Positions 1 through 11,298 of a DNA stretch of 64,000 nt are shown here, in pieces. Both the position numbers and the translations under genes were made by a program. Every line of letters begins with the position of its first letter. Positions within the stretch are counted from its first letter, which is position 1. The notes below the pieces were generated by a model. It was not told the origin of the DNA. It did not search any database and saw only the letters and a list, made by a program, of their open reading frames with translations. Location of the stretch: the NCBI GenBank assembly GCA_050084985.1, contig JBITNC010000001.1:199516001-199580000 (forward strand), written 5' to 3'. This DNA comes from Nageia nagi. Its lineage: Eukaryota; Pinophyta.

Positions 1-248
1 AGAGAAAATAATAAAATGCAGAAGAATGAAGGTTGTAGGAAATTTCTTTTGCATTAAACAAAGAATTACTCTAGCATTATGGCCCAAAATCAAAGTCAAG
101 AAGTTCGAATTTATTTGATTTGGCATTTTTAGTTGTTATATCCCAGTTCATTGCTTATCAGTATTGCTACATGTGTCCAACGAACAAATACTGATATTCT
201 CTTCATGCATAAACTTCAAACTTAATGAAGGGATGGAATTTTGTGCAG

Positions 249-1962
249 GGTGATTATTCACAGCCTCACCTAAGTCCCCGTCATTTTGAACAACCATTCT
301 ATACTCTTTCATTGATCTCAGAATGCATGCTGGTGTTTGGACAAGTTATCACAATGGATCATCCTGGTCAATATGAAGGCTCATTCAAGCTTTCTCTCAA
401 AGCTGGGTATGTACTTATTATTAATTATAAGACTGCTAGATTTCACATGTTTGTTTACTTAGTTGGGAATCAGCGATAATTGGAGTCCTTTGCTCCTAGA
501 TAGAGTGCACTGAAGCACATGACATATTTGCAGAAAAGAATTTTAAATTTAAAAAAGTGAGGCAGGAATGGGAGGCTCTTGGTTCAAGTCGTAGCTGGGT
601 CCATTTTGAACTAATTAGCAATTCAGTGTGTGAAGATAATTTTCCATATACTGGTAGGCAAGTTGCGAATGTTACTCTAAAAGGAACATGGACAATAAAT
701 TGTAATCAATAGTCATGTTGCAGTTTGCTTTCTTATGTTTGTTGGTATCGTACTAGATTTTAGTTTACTAAATTTGCTATTATAGTCTACACTGAAACTC
801 AGTTAAGCAAGCTGAAAGTTCTTTTGAAAACTAATTATTTACAATGCTTGTTTACATGTCAATTAATATTATTATACATAGTGGAGGATGTTTTGTACTG
901 GATCAAGTTTCTTGTCAAAACATTTCCTTATCTAGTCGCTAGAGTTTGTGTTATTGATAGTCATGTAGACTTATACCACGAATACTTAGCAATTAGCATA
1001 TATGCTCTGTGGTTGTTATTGTGGTTTATATCTTAACGCTCTGTATTATATTACACCATGGCTGTGGATTGTTATTATTTCTGTAAATTGTCGAGTCAAT
1101 GACCAAGCATAGTGATGTTTGTTCTAAGAACTTCAATTTGGGACTTAAATTTGACAGCCTTGATCTTCTTATACTGAATTTATGCATTCTTTCATGCAGT
1201 TCTATGTTAACTATGCAAGGGCACAGTGTGGACGTAGCAAGACATGCAATCTGTTCTTCACCAAAACGACGGGTTACTATTACTTTTGCAGAAATACAAC
1301 CTAAGAAGGCCCATGATTTCCAATCCTCACTTTCTGGCCTTCAACATCCTCCTTCACTGTCAGTAATACCTTTGCCAGTTGTTCACCGATCAAATGGAAA
1401 CACTCAAATCAATTCCCATTCTTTGGGAAGGATAACAAATTCTGCAGTACTCCATTATAAAACTGGTCCACCACTGGGAGCATTGAAACTACCCCTAATG
1501 CCCCATCTTGTAGCAGCTCAAGGAATTCAACCTTATATTACAGGTATAGAAGCCCGCCAATTGGCTTATCCACCTCTAGCACTCTTAGCAGCAAGATGGC
1601 CTAGACATAAATCTGGCACTGGAGTATTTCTTCCATATGAAGAGTCTGCAGCTGATTCACATTGTCCTCTATCCTCGTCTCAGCAGCAGCAAGGGCTAGT
1701 TTTGCTTTCACAGAATGATCTCTCTGCAGCTGACATAGTTTATGCCAGGTCTCCTAGATCTTCATATTCTACAAGTAGGTCATCAAAGGCTATACCAGCC
1801 AACCATGTGTCACTTAACAATCTTGATAGATCTATGAGACACTCCTGCTTTCTTTCTTCTTCAAAATATCCTATTAGTTCAATCGCTCCTACTGCTACAT
1901 CAAAAGCTACCACAAAAGATGCTGAGGAGGATACATTGAGTCACTCCAAAATTGGAATCTAA
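249..1962 (+). CDS. ALKBH10B-like: ALKBH10-type 2-oxoglutarate/Fe(II) RNA demethylase, last two exons (5' end outside window)
   Basis: Model: join(249..406,1200..1962). Exon one follows an acceptor ending TTTTGTGCAG. It splices at 406/407 (GG^GTATGT) to 1200 (after TTCATGCAG), restoring a Gly codon. The translation reads GDYSQPHL.., the iron-binding pair HFE (His 282-284, Glu 288-290), then after the intron ARHAIC (third iron ligand His at 1243-1245) and PKRRVTITF, whose Arg probably binds 2-oxoglutarate. HxE in place of HxD, and the downstream GTGVFLP motif (1615-1635), are features I recall from plant ALKBH10 proteins, which remove N6-methyladenosine from mRNA. About 306 C-terminal residues are present: the end of the double-stranded beta-helix core plus a Pro/Ser-rich tail. 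Both reading frames are open, so this looks functional. The sub-type (ALKBH9 versus ALKBH10) is inferred. Confidence 0.88.
407..1199 (+). other. Intron of the ALKBH10-like gene
   Basis: GT..AG intron of 793 bp, T-rich, with canonical GTATGT donor and TTCATGCAG acceptor. It keeps the reading frame of the flanking exons. The short open frames inside it have no family resemblance. Confidence 0.85.
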
Positions 1963-2741
1963 TATGAATGGAACAATTAAAGATAATGATGGAAGTTTAG
2001 TAACAGACTCAGTGATTACAATATGAATGTGTTGATGATACGAGTACATTCTGCATTCGTTGCAATTTAGTTGTGAATTTGCCAACAGTAGAACACGACA
2101 ACTTTTGATTTTTCTTGGTGAGATGACATTAGAGAGTTAGAGTTCTGTAGTTGGATTCATTTGAATAGAAGGATGCACTGCATCTGTCGATTCTCTTTCA
2201 TGAGGTTTCTATTCGAGTCTGCAGCCAAAATTACTGAAGTAATAGAAATTATGAGATTATTATTGTTTGAAAAAGAAGGCTAATGCTAAATAAGTCGTGA
2301 ATTTGCCAACGGTAGAACACGACAACTTTTGATTTTTCTTGGTGAGATGACCTTATAGAGTTAGAGTTCTGTAGTTGGATTAATTTGCATAGAAGGATGC
2401 ACTGCATCTGTCTATTCACTTTCATGAGGTTTCTATTCGAGGCTGCAGCCAAAATTACCGAAGTAATAGAAATTATGACATTATTATTGTTTGAAAAGGA
2501 GGGCTAGTGCTATATAAGATATTTACATTGATTTTGTTCTTCAACTGTCTAGTAAAGTACTCTATTCAGATAAATGATTTCTATTTTTCATATAGTTTCA
2601 TTGTTTTAGCCAATATGCAGTGCACTAAACAATATCATAATGCTGTTCAAATTGAAATTATTAGTAATCCATAACGAAATCAATTTTTTGACATTGTATG
2701 ACTTCATAAGAATTGTTGGTAACCACTGGATTTAGAATAAA
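1963..2741 (+). other. 3' flank / probable 3' UTR of the ALKBH10-like gene
   Basis: This is non-coding sequence after the TAA stop. A canonical AATAAA lies at 2736-2741 and is a candidate polyadenylation signal. The UTR extent is inferred only from this motif. The stretch includes the 2 x 224-bp duplication listed separately. Confidence 0.4.
2071..2518 (+). repeat. Tandem duplication, two copies of about 224 bp
   Basis: Copy one (2071-2294) and copy two (2295-2518) both run from TGAATTTGCCAAC through a shared core to TGTTTGAAAA and GGCTA(A/G)TGCTA. They differ at scattered single bases and by no obvious large indel. The duplication starts about 110 bp after the demethylase stop codon, so it may lengthen that gene's 3' UTR. 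Confidence 0.9.
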
Positions 2742-4432
2742 GTCTTGTAAAGAAGAGCTCAGAGCCTGTGACATGTCATTGCAGAAATAGAGAACTAGAC
2801 ATGCAATATAAGAAAATGATTAATAGAATTTACTAATGCTTGTTATGTAGAGTCTGTTCTTTATTTGTTTGTTGGAGAGGTCTTACATGACCTTAGATCA
2901 AAGATTGCATGGAATTCTTTGGATGGCATAATCAGGACAATGTGAGGAAATTACCCAACATAACAAATGAAGGTCAGCACGCCAACTTTAGCACAAGCGC
3001 AAAGAAAGTCCTGCATCTTCTAATACAGAAATTATCGTATATGGCTAGAGAGCTGCAAGATTCCCTTTAAAATAGATAACTTGTCACGCTTAATAGATCA
3101 TCTTGAAAATTACCTTGCTAGATGAAATATAGTTTTGTTAGGATGAGTAGGTTACCCGAAACTTGCTAATTGGCCATGCAGCGACTTCAATAATTGCCCC
3201 TTTCCAGTGTGAAAGACCAGCAAAAAGACAACTTAAGAGTCAGTGGACATTCATCGGGCAACAATTGTAGGACTTTCTCCTCACATAGCTGAATAGATGT
3301 CTAGTATCTTCTTGGTCTTTTTTTCCTGGAACATTCCTTGCTTGGAAGATATCTCGTGGCCAATCCCTTTCTTGCAAAATTTAAAATGCAGTTTAACCCA
3401 TTTAGATCCAACCAGTCTGGCCATGAAGCTTATTTGGCCAAAAAAGGTGAGTTGTAGAGCATGACATGTTTTCTTAAGGATCACGCGTTGCCAACATTTT
3501 AGATTAACACTACTTAATAAAATCAGAGACAAGATGGTGGCGCCGCAAGACATGGAAATACAGGAGCAGAAACTAATCCATATTTGCTCTTTTGTGCATC
3601 TGTCTCGTTGTTAGGCCATGCTAGATGCCTTCGCATCTCACATTTCATTGAGGATGCAATATTTAATTAATTGTATTCGCCGATCTGCAGCTACAATGAA
3701 CATATTGATTGCTCTCTCAAACGATGCCGTACAGAATAAATATAAACAATCAAGCAAGCCAACGAAAGAATGACAGTCCAGCGTCTGTAAACTATTCGAT
3801 CATTTAAATTTTTCTGCCGTGAGTAACCAAAATTAAAATAAGGAAAAACTAATCAATAGTTTCAAGGACATCAACACACAGCCAGCGAGACAAACAAGCA
3901 AGTCCTGCGCTGCCATAAAGCCTGCTGCAGCTGCAGGACTATATTTGTATATCCATTGTAGTAACTTTTAAAAAAAAAATACAATGTGCTGGCCGTACCA
4001 CATAGGATTCTCTGTTACCACCACCTGTTGTCACGTTCAACGTTTATCGAGTCTCGACCATAAAAGAATACCAACTGGTAAGTTTTGGGGAAGTACAGAC
4101 AACTCCGAGAATTCTACATATCGAAACGTTAAAAACCTTTATACTGCAATTCTTGTCTTCAAAGGGGAGCTGGTTTTTTCCCTTACATTTTTGTGTTGTG
4201 GCGTTACGGATGTTGGTCTGAATCCATTTATCTTATCCTGGGTACCTAGTCTTGCTTCTCTGCTTGTTTGCATTGGTTCTGTCGGATTCCAACGTGGTGC
4301 ATGGAAGAAGAGAAGATAAATAAATAATTGAGAATAAATGATGGAAAAAATCCAGCATGTGTAGGAGAGTTGGAGAGAGGGGTGGTTGAAATCTCTCAAG
4401 TGGATAATGAGATTCAAATAAAATAAAGATTG

Positions 4433-4434
<2 letters not shown>
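2742..4434. other. Unassigned intergenic sequence
   Basis: I see no gene, RNA or repeat family here. Open frames at 3281-3553 (-) and 3984-4319 (+) have no recognisable motif, and base composition does not separate them from their surroundings. The stretch is less AT-rich than the retroelement territory that follows and includes a CTGCAG-rich patch near 3920-3940. Confidence 0.5.

Positions 4435-4511
<77 letters not shown>
4435..4511. repeat. (AT)n microsatellite, about 77 bp
   Basis: Uninterrupted alternating A/T. It marks the approximate border between gene-proximal sequence and retroelement sequence. Confidence 0.97.
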
Positions 4512-4513
<2 letters not shown>

Positions 4514-5559
4514 GAGAGTTGTGAATATTGATATTACCTTTAAACTTTAAGGTCAAGGTAGTAAATCAAACCTCACTCTTAGAGTATGGGATCTCTTGAC
4601 TTTTAGAGTTTGAGATCACTATGGAGAATAAGGGATACAATGGTAGCTTCAAAAGATGTTATCAATTTTTTTTCTAAAAAAATTAACTAAATATTGATGT
4701 TACTTTTATAATTAATTCTAATTAGTTAGGTTTAAAGGTAAAGATCTCATATCCATAATTTATGTTTTTAGGGGTTTCATGTATTTATGTTCTTAACATT
4801 TTGTACTATTTGATTTGTAATATTTTTAATGCATGCTTTGTTTCATGGAATTGTGTATGTTGGTGTGTCTTCTTATCACATGAATATTTTCATTTATTAT
4901 AGGTTTTGTTTATCATTTTGGAGTAGAAGGGGTTCTTTAAGCTTAGGTGGGATGATCATATTTTCCTATGAGGTTATATAACTTGAGAGGTGCTTCTTTA
5001 GCTAATTAACATTTACTAATAAATGTGGGTGCATGAACATTTGAAAATCTTATTTTGGCCATTGCAATACATTTTTTCTAGGTAACTATCAAGCAATGAT
5101 GATTGGCACCATCAAGTCCCTCAAAGGAAGATTGGATGGTATCTCCTCTTAGGCAAGTTGACATTTAACAAGAGCGTATAAATTGTATCATCTTAAGCAA
5201 GGTATAGTAGATGATTGTTAAGAAGTGATTATTATAGTCTTCATAAGATAACTAACAAAGTTTTTTATCATCTAGAGCAAATGGATTGATAGAGTTCCTC
5301 CTAAGCGATATGAGCCTAAGTCAAGGAAACATGGAATGAAGCCCAATCTTTGTATACCTGATGGTAGAAGAGTACCTTGATTTATGATGTTGCATTTGAT
5401 AATTGTTGAAGCGCAAAAGCATTTTAAAATTCAAACCCAGAAAGAGTGGAAAAGGAGATAGTAGCTTGGGAGACCAACTTGATCCATATTGCAACCACCG
5501 AGAAGCATGTGACATCATATCTCGGTAACTTCCATAGGGTCCAACCCTACTTAGGGGAG
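4512..5559. other. AT-rich stretch before LINE ORF1, no feature recognised
   Basis: No coding motif could be read on either strand. It may include the decayed 5' part of the LINE (5' UTR and start of ORF1), since the ORF1 remnant begins at its right edge. I cannot show this. Confidence 0.4.
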
Positions 5560-6320
5560 GGGGAGGGCCTCTAAGATTATTAAAAGGAACGAAACAAAAG
5601 GGGTTAATAAGTGTCATAGGCATTCCACTCTAAATCCAAAGAAATGCCTATCGTATTTCTTTGACCAACATACAAAATCAAGAACAAGGATGTACTTTGC
5701 AAGATTTTGTGCAAACATAGATGCCACAAAACCTCTCTATAACAAAATATGTCTCAAGAATAGAAATGGAAAGCATTTTCAAGAAATGTCCTATGATCTA
5801 AATCCAATGCCATGCAACATTTGTATAATATATGAGCATTTGGCTAAGGATTACCCAACTAGAAAGACTCAAGACAAAAAATAAAAATAAATAATGGAAA
5901 CAAATAAGGAAAGTATTTGATGACATTGAACAAATAGTTGAGAAGGGAAAAGAAAAAATACAAAATATTCATGAGGTTAACTCATTTAGAAACATAATAG
6001 GAAACTTAAAGATAGTGAACAATATTATAAGAACACTAGTTAAATCTATAACAACAAAAATATCACTAGCAAAAATGAATGCTACAAATGAAAATTATTT
6101 TGACATCTTAAAAGATATCATAGAAGAATTCAAGGAGGAAAATATAGAAAATATTTTGGCACAAGTCTAGGAAACACAATTTCAATCTCAAGTACAAGTT
6201 GAGAGCATACACTAGAAAAGGAGACTCTAATGATCGAACAAAATGAAAATGAAACAAAAATATTAGAGTAAGGGGAAAGGAAAATAAGGAGAGTGAAGAA
6301 AATGGGTAAGAAAAAGATAA
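5560..6320 (+). pseudogene. LINE ORF1 remnant (RNA-binding protein with zinc knuckle)
   Basis: The frame near 5570-5650 reads LISVIGIPL. After a frameshift the open stretch 5690-5884 gives ARFCANIDATKPL and then CNICIIYEHLAKDYP, matching the end of the DUF4283-like domain and the CX2CX4HX4C knuckle of plant LINE ORF1 proteins. Here the last Cys is replaced by Tyr. The downstream part to about 6320 is Lys/Glu-rich with several stops. In the family this protein coats LINE RNA. Non-functional: frameshift, stops and a damaged knuckle. Confidence 0.72.
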
Positions 6321-6389
6321 AAAGGGTTGTTAAATAGAAGTACATAACAAAAGTAGAAAAGGAAAATAAGGAAATGATAAAGAAATTCA

Positions 6390-6592
6390 AACTTATAACA
6401 AGATGGTTTTGTACAAGGAATACAAATCGCAAATGAGATAATAATTATCCATACAATTAAAGCAAGTAAAGAGGAAGCAATGTTATTCCTTATGATAAAG
6501 TCACTTGGAGCTTTCTAATGTTGGTTCTACATAAATTTGGGTTTGGAGAAAAATGGGAAAATTGGGTTTCATAATGCATATCTACACCAAAA
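6390..6592 (+). pseudogene. LINE reverse transcriptase, N-terminal part
   Basis: Translation gives GFVQGIQIANE (from 6405), then after a frameshift YDKVTWSFL (6491-6517) and HKFGFGEKWENWV, the ordered motifs of plant LINE RT fingers and palm. The sequence ends exactly where LTR element A begins and resumes at 12512. Confidence 0.85.
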
Positions 6593-7614
6593 TGTGACGT
6601 ACCCCTTGCATGGTCTTAATTATACAAGGAATCCAATAGGTTCCTCTTGTAATATATTTTATTATAGCATTGTAATTTCATATTTGTAACTTGGGATAGA
6701 ATACTTAATGGGTCAATGGACTCCACTGTGAGCCCCCAGTGGGACGTCTCCCTCCCAACTCTAGTTTATGTGTTATTATTGCATTTGGAGATCCCAATGT
6801 TGCTTGTGGGAATTCGAAGGTCTATTATTACACTAAGATGATGGATGGACACTTATATGCTTGCACTAGCCTTGAAGAGGCTCCCATACCCCCACGTTGG
6901 CCCTTCATGGAACCTAGACCCTACGTTTGCCCCTTTGACCCACATGGGCATGCATGGCACTCTTAGAACCCCACATTGGCATGTATAATACTAAGCACAT
7001 CTTCTAAGTGTAGCATCTAGGAGGGATTTTAGGTTGAGGGATCTTGATCATATACGACATTGGTGTAGCACCTTTTCCCACCTCGTGGTATTCTGAGGTA
7101 TTAATTTTACCTTTAGTGATAAGCTAGGGTTTGAGGAGGTCTCCTTTGGTGGAGAGGATTCAGAAAGAGGGTGCATATTGTCCCATGGTTCTGATATCAT
7201 TCTAGTAATGAAAGACACATTGTTATGTCCCAATTGGCTCCTTGGAGGCTAATGTCAGCCCTCTTGGGCTTGGTATTGTATTGTTGATCATTTCGTATTA
7301 TATATACAACCATTGGGCATTGGATCTCATATTTTGTGTTGTGTATACTTATCTTATGCATCATTGGTTTACTTTTGTATGTATTCATGTGTATGGTCCA
7401 GATGTTAGCATTGTGAGCTTGTATTGGTTGCTATCTACTTGTACTAGCTAGATGTTGGCATATTTGCATTGTTAATACTTCAAGTGGATGCCTTAGCTTA
7501 GATGTTGTCATTGTTGTGTTGTTTATGCTTGCAAATGATGCCCTAGGCCTGATGTTAGGGTTGGAGGGTTTAAATCTGCTAATTTGCTCTCGAGAGTTTG
7601 TTTGAATCCTTATA
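6593..7614 (+). repeat. 5' LTR of element A (about 190-bp deletion)
   Basis: Matches 11299-12511 throughout but lacks about 190 bp around 6985, including the TATA-like box kept in the right LTR. Several CCCCACRTTGG-type motifs like those of the internal repeats occur between 6885 and 6975. Confidence 0.88.
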
Positions 7615-7615
7615 A

Positions 7616-7627
7616 TGGTATTAGATC
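7616..7627 (+). other. Primer-binding site of element A (tRNA-iMet type)
   Basis: TGGTATTAGATC, one base after the 5' LTR, close to the plant initiator-Met PBS TGGTATCAGAGC. Confidence 0.75.
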
Positions 7628-7928
7628 TTGGATATGACCATCCTATGAGGTTAAGACCCAACTAGAAGCAAAATGAACTAGTAGATCAGGAGGTCCTACA
7701 CTTAAAAGGCCAATTTTGGGTCAAAATGATAATTTTTCAAAAAAATTTGAATTCCTATACTAAGTTGTATAGGGTTAGGAGGATATATCTATAGATATGA
7801 AGGCCATTTATAGGTATAAAAAGACTTGATCTCTCATCTTGGCTAATTAGAAAAATTTAATATGAAGGTTTCAAGTTTTTGAGTTAGGGTTTTGAAGATT
7901 ATGGCACTATGGGAAGAAATAGAGAAGT

Positions 7929-10316
7929 ATGATAAGCTCATACATCTCTACAGATCATTGGCCACATAAATACAAAAACAAACCTAGGATTTACATGCAT
8001 TTTCCCAAAGAGACTCCCCAAGAAGAGACATTGGGGGTTACACCATACCTAGATCATTCTGACCTGGCTGTAGGAGAGAGTATGGGAAAAATGACATTAG
8101 ATCTAGAAAAGGTTTTAGATCTCAAGACACTCTTAATGCAAAAAGAAGAATTCAACATTCTCCACCATTATATTCATCTCTACAATGGCTATAAAAATAC
8201 CAAGAAAGAATTTCGAGGGAATCAAGAGGAATTGTTAAGATTCCTAGATTCTATGGTAAGGATAGACAAGGAGTCTTAGCATCACATTTTGGGCATAGAG
8301 GAAGTCTAGTACCCCATGCTAGACATAAAGAAGTATTAGCACCCAACGTTGGACTAGGAAGAGGTTTAGCACCCCATGTTGAGCACCAAGGATCTTGGGC
8401 ACCCAATGTTGGATAAGAAGGAGAATTGGTAAAGGAAGAATCTTGGAAAATCCATGTTGACACCCTAAAAATGTATGGAAGAAATTCTAATTTCTATAAC
8501 AGTAATTTAGAAACTTTGCATGGTATTGTTGAAAGTAATATTATTGGGAAGAAAGAGGAAAGAGCCATTGTTGTTTTAGATTTGGTTTCTAGAAATAGTA
8601 GTAAGGAAAGTAAAGATGGCCTTGAATCTAACATGGAGGAAGATAAAGATTTCAAAGAAACGAATACTATTTCAGATCTTAGAAAATATGAAATTATTGT
8701 ATCACCACATGAGGTATGTAAAGTAGAGCTACAAGATGTTTCCTTCAAAATGCAATCACACCTATTTGTTGAGAATGTACTAAAGAACAAGAATCTTGAT
8801 GTAGATGTGAATGTTGAAACTTTTCAATCAGCTTGTGAGTATGCACACACTAGTTTCATGCTTTGGTTTCATTGTGTGATGTGTGGAAAGAATCAATTCT
8901 TCATGTGAATTGCAATAGTCTTCTAGCTCCATGGGATTCAGGTGTTGTAGCAGACAATGGAAGACTAAGAAGGTTGGAGGTAATCATGGGGAATGAAAAT
9001 GAAAGCATGAAGGTTTCCAAATAAGCTTTATAGGGGAAAGGGAAAATAGTTTTAGTCTATGATGAAGGACTTGATGATCCTTGCAACTACTTGGATCTTT
9101 GGCACATGACATGGGGCGATGATCTCACTTGTTTTAGCTCAATTTGGTTGTTTTTGTGTTGGCAATAACATGAGAAGCACATCATACTTTCTCATGACAT
9201 ATTACTTGTAGCTAAAACATCAACAAGAAGGGAGGTACACTTGTTGATTTTTATGGCCATTATTCATCATTGTTTGGGGTAAGGAATCATGTCATTTTAG
9301 AATTTACTTTGGTACTCTAAAAGGCTACAATATATGAGGATAACTAATGCACTATTAATAGGTTTTACTCTTCATATTTTTATTTGATAAGGGCTGATTC
9401 AAAAGGGAAATATTCAGATATGATTTTAGCTTTCTTTGAGCTAAGTTGGTATATTTCAAGGGAAATAATTGATAAGGGAATATGGAAAACTATTTGGGAC
9501 ATCTTATCCACTTATGATCCTCATGGTTTCATCTCCAAAATTCAATTGTACAACTACTACCCCAACATCCCTATTTGGAGCTTTACATTCACTGAATTTT
9601 GTGAGAATAATGCAATTAATGGTGTTTAGAAGATCAATATGATTATATACATTTTGTGCTTAATATGGGTTGGGTGTTTAACAATTTTGGAGACCAAATC
9701 CTTGCCTCTTAATACACTAATTATGGAGATAGTTAGGACTAAAATGTTGCTATTGTTTTCAACATTTTGGGTTGCATTCTTCATGACTGATAGAGCTACA
9801 TTTTGTGGTTGTACATGGAAAAGAAAGGCTGTTGATTTAAGGGTTGATGTTCACCCATTAGGCACTACATTTGATAAGGCATGGGCTACATGGACTACTG
9901 TATATTATGAGAAGGATAAGGACTTTGATTGGCTTATTGTTGGCATATTAAGGATTTATTTATTACTTGTTGCTAGTACACAGTTGAAGATTCCATGGAT
10001 GACTATCCTTGTACCATGTTGGGGTATTTTTGAAGAACCAATGTTTCCAACTTCCTTGTTCATTGTAAGAGCTATTATCATGTGTTCGTATGATGCATGA
10101 GGTACATTAAGGACTAATTTTGAGCCATTTCATGTTGATTTCATACTTGAGTATCACACATTCACTAATTTTTGGAGGGGAATGTTTGTTGCTGATTGGA
10201 TGTTCACTAGACCACATTCTTACTTCACATTGTAGGAGATCTATGATGATTTTCCATAGATGGACAATAAATGGTTGGAAATGATTGAGTAGCATCAAAA
10301 GAAGGAGAAAAAACAA
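7929..10316 (+). pseudogene. Unidentified coding-like region inside element A
   Basis: Several fairly open + strand segments (7929-8279, 8426-8908, 9384-9629, 9639-10100) follow one another, separated by stops. The second is acidic and Lys-rich (GKKEERAIVVLDLVSRN..) and ends in a Cys/Trp-rich stretch. The last includes FWVAFFMTDRATFCGC, DVHPLGTTFDKAWATW and DFDWLIVGILRIYL. I recognise no gag, protease, RT, integrase or host domain. Position between PBS and the repeat array suggests an element-encoded protein, perhaps gag-like or a captured host sequence. It is not a working gene. Confidence 0.45.
8278..8427 (+). repeat. 30-bp tandem repeat, array 1 (5 units)
   Basis: Five successive 30-bp units, each with a form of AGCACCCMAYGTTGGAC. 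In one frame they read HPTLD.., HPMLSTKDLG and HPMLDKKEN, the same decapeptide pattern as the longer array at 10317-10976, although stops interrupt the first units. Confidence 0.8.
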
Positions 10317-10976
10317 GGTGTGGCCACATTGGACATGGAGGGGTCATATCATGAGGAGAAGAGCAACGAGGAGCCTCTACACCCCACATTGCACATCAAG
10401 GAGCTTGGGCATGGGACATAGAGTTTGAGGGACCTCTTATTCACCATGTTGAAGCTTAGGAAGGCTAGGTATTGCATAATGATTTTGAAGGGTCTCTTGT
10501 ACCTCACATTTGGCCTAAATAAGGCTTGTTACTTCACATTGAGCCTTAGGGAGTTTTGCTACCCAACGTTGGAGTTGAGGGAGCTTATACCCCCCACATG
10601 GAGCATTCAAGAAGCTTGGATTAGGACATTAGGCTTGGAGGATTTCTTGCATCTGATGTTGGATTTAGGGAGACTTATACACCTCATGCAGGGAGTTGAG
10701 GGACTCTTATACATTATGAAGAGAATGAAGAAGATGGGATACCCCATGTTTAGTTTAGATGAGCTTGGGTTCCCAACGATTGGGTTGATGGAGTGTTGGT
10801 TTCCCACATTGGACTTGGGAAGGGTTAGACACTTGGCATTAGCTTGGGAGATAACTTAGCATCCCATGTTGGAGGATAGGGGAGTTTTTGACCTCACATT
10901 AGTCATTGGAAGAGTTTGGGACCCCACATTGAGCCTAGGGAAGGCCTGGCTTCATCTATGGAGCATAGGCTTTATT
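10317..10976 (+). repeat. 30-bp tandem repeat, array 2 (22 units) coding a decapeptide repeat
   Basis: In frame from 10317, 22 consecutive 10-codon units can be laid out with no indel. Examples: LHPTLHIKEL (10377), CYFTLSLREF, CYPTLELREL, WIRTLGLEDF, GYPMFSLDEL, GFPTIGLMEC, WFPTLDLGRV, WDPTLSLGKA. The consensus is x-(H/Y/F)-P-T-L-x-L-x-E-L. Only two units contain stops (near 10419 and 10857), leaving 10425-10856 open. The unit DNA resembles CACCCCACATTGGACTTG and occurs in array 1 and, less regularly, in the LTRs. Loss of DNA identity with kept phase and hydrophobic spacing suggests past protein-level constraint, which is inference. Confidence 0.85.
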
Positions 10977-11283
10977 TGTTTATACACACCCATGATTTAC
11001 TTAAGGTTTTTGTAGGTACATCCTTATAGAGATATACATGCCCATGTTTGCTGAGAATAGTTATGAATCAATTGTTAAGGAGTGAAATTTGTAATATATC
11101 AAAGTTTTTGCATGCATTATGGATGCATGAAGATGTGGATTTAGTAGTTCATACAAGACCTATATCATGGAGGGGAGATATTGAAGTTGCATTCCACCAT
11201 GGTAGATTATAGTTTAAAGGATTGAAGGACTCTTGGAAGATAATATGCTATAGTCTTCTACCATTACTTGACGGTAATAAATT

Positions 11284-11298
11284 TGAGAGGGGAGGCTT
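11284..11298 (+). other. Polypurine tract of element A
   Basis: TGAGAGGGGAGGCTT, directly before the TG of the right LTR at 11299. Confidence 0.7.

Noticed and set aside
540-700. Possible SINE B-box (GGTTCAAGTCG) in the ALKBH10-like intron
   Set aside because: The last B-box base is wrong, no A-box lies at suitable distance, and there is no SINE-like tail.
3984-4319. 111-residue plus-strand frame
   Set aside because: No start context, family motif or splice continuity, and an opposite-strand frame overlaps it equally well.
4233-4556. Minus-strand open frame with a Tyr-Ile run
   Set aside because: It is the translation of the (AT)n tract plus flanks, with no coding evidence.
5321-5623. Minus-strand 100-residue open frame
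   Set aside because: Overlaps the start of the plus-strand LINE ORF1 remnant and has no motif.
8494-8790. Minus-strand 98-residue open frame
   Set aside because: Shadow of the plus-strand coding-like region of element A; orientation is set by PBS and purine tract.
10317-10976. Leucine-rich-repeat or PPR protein
   Set aside because: The period is 10 residues, not 20-29 or 35, and the Leu/Asn pattern of those families is absent.
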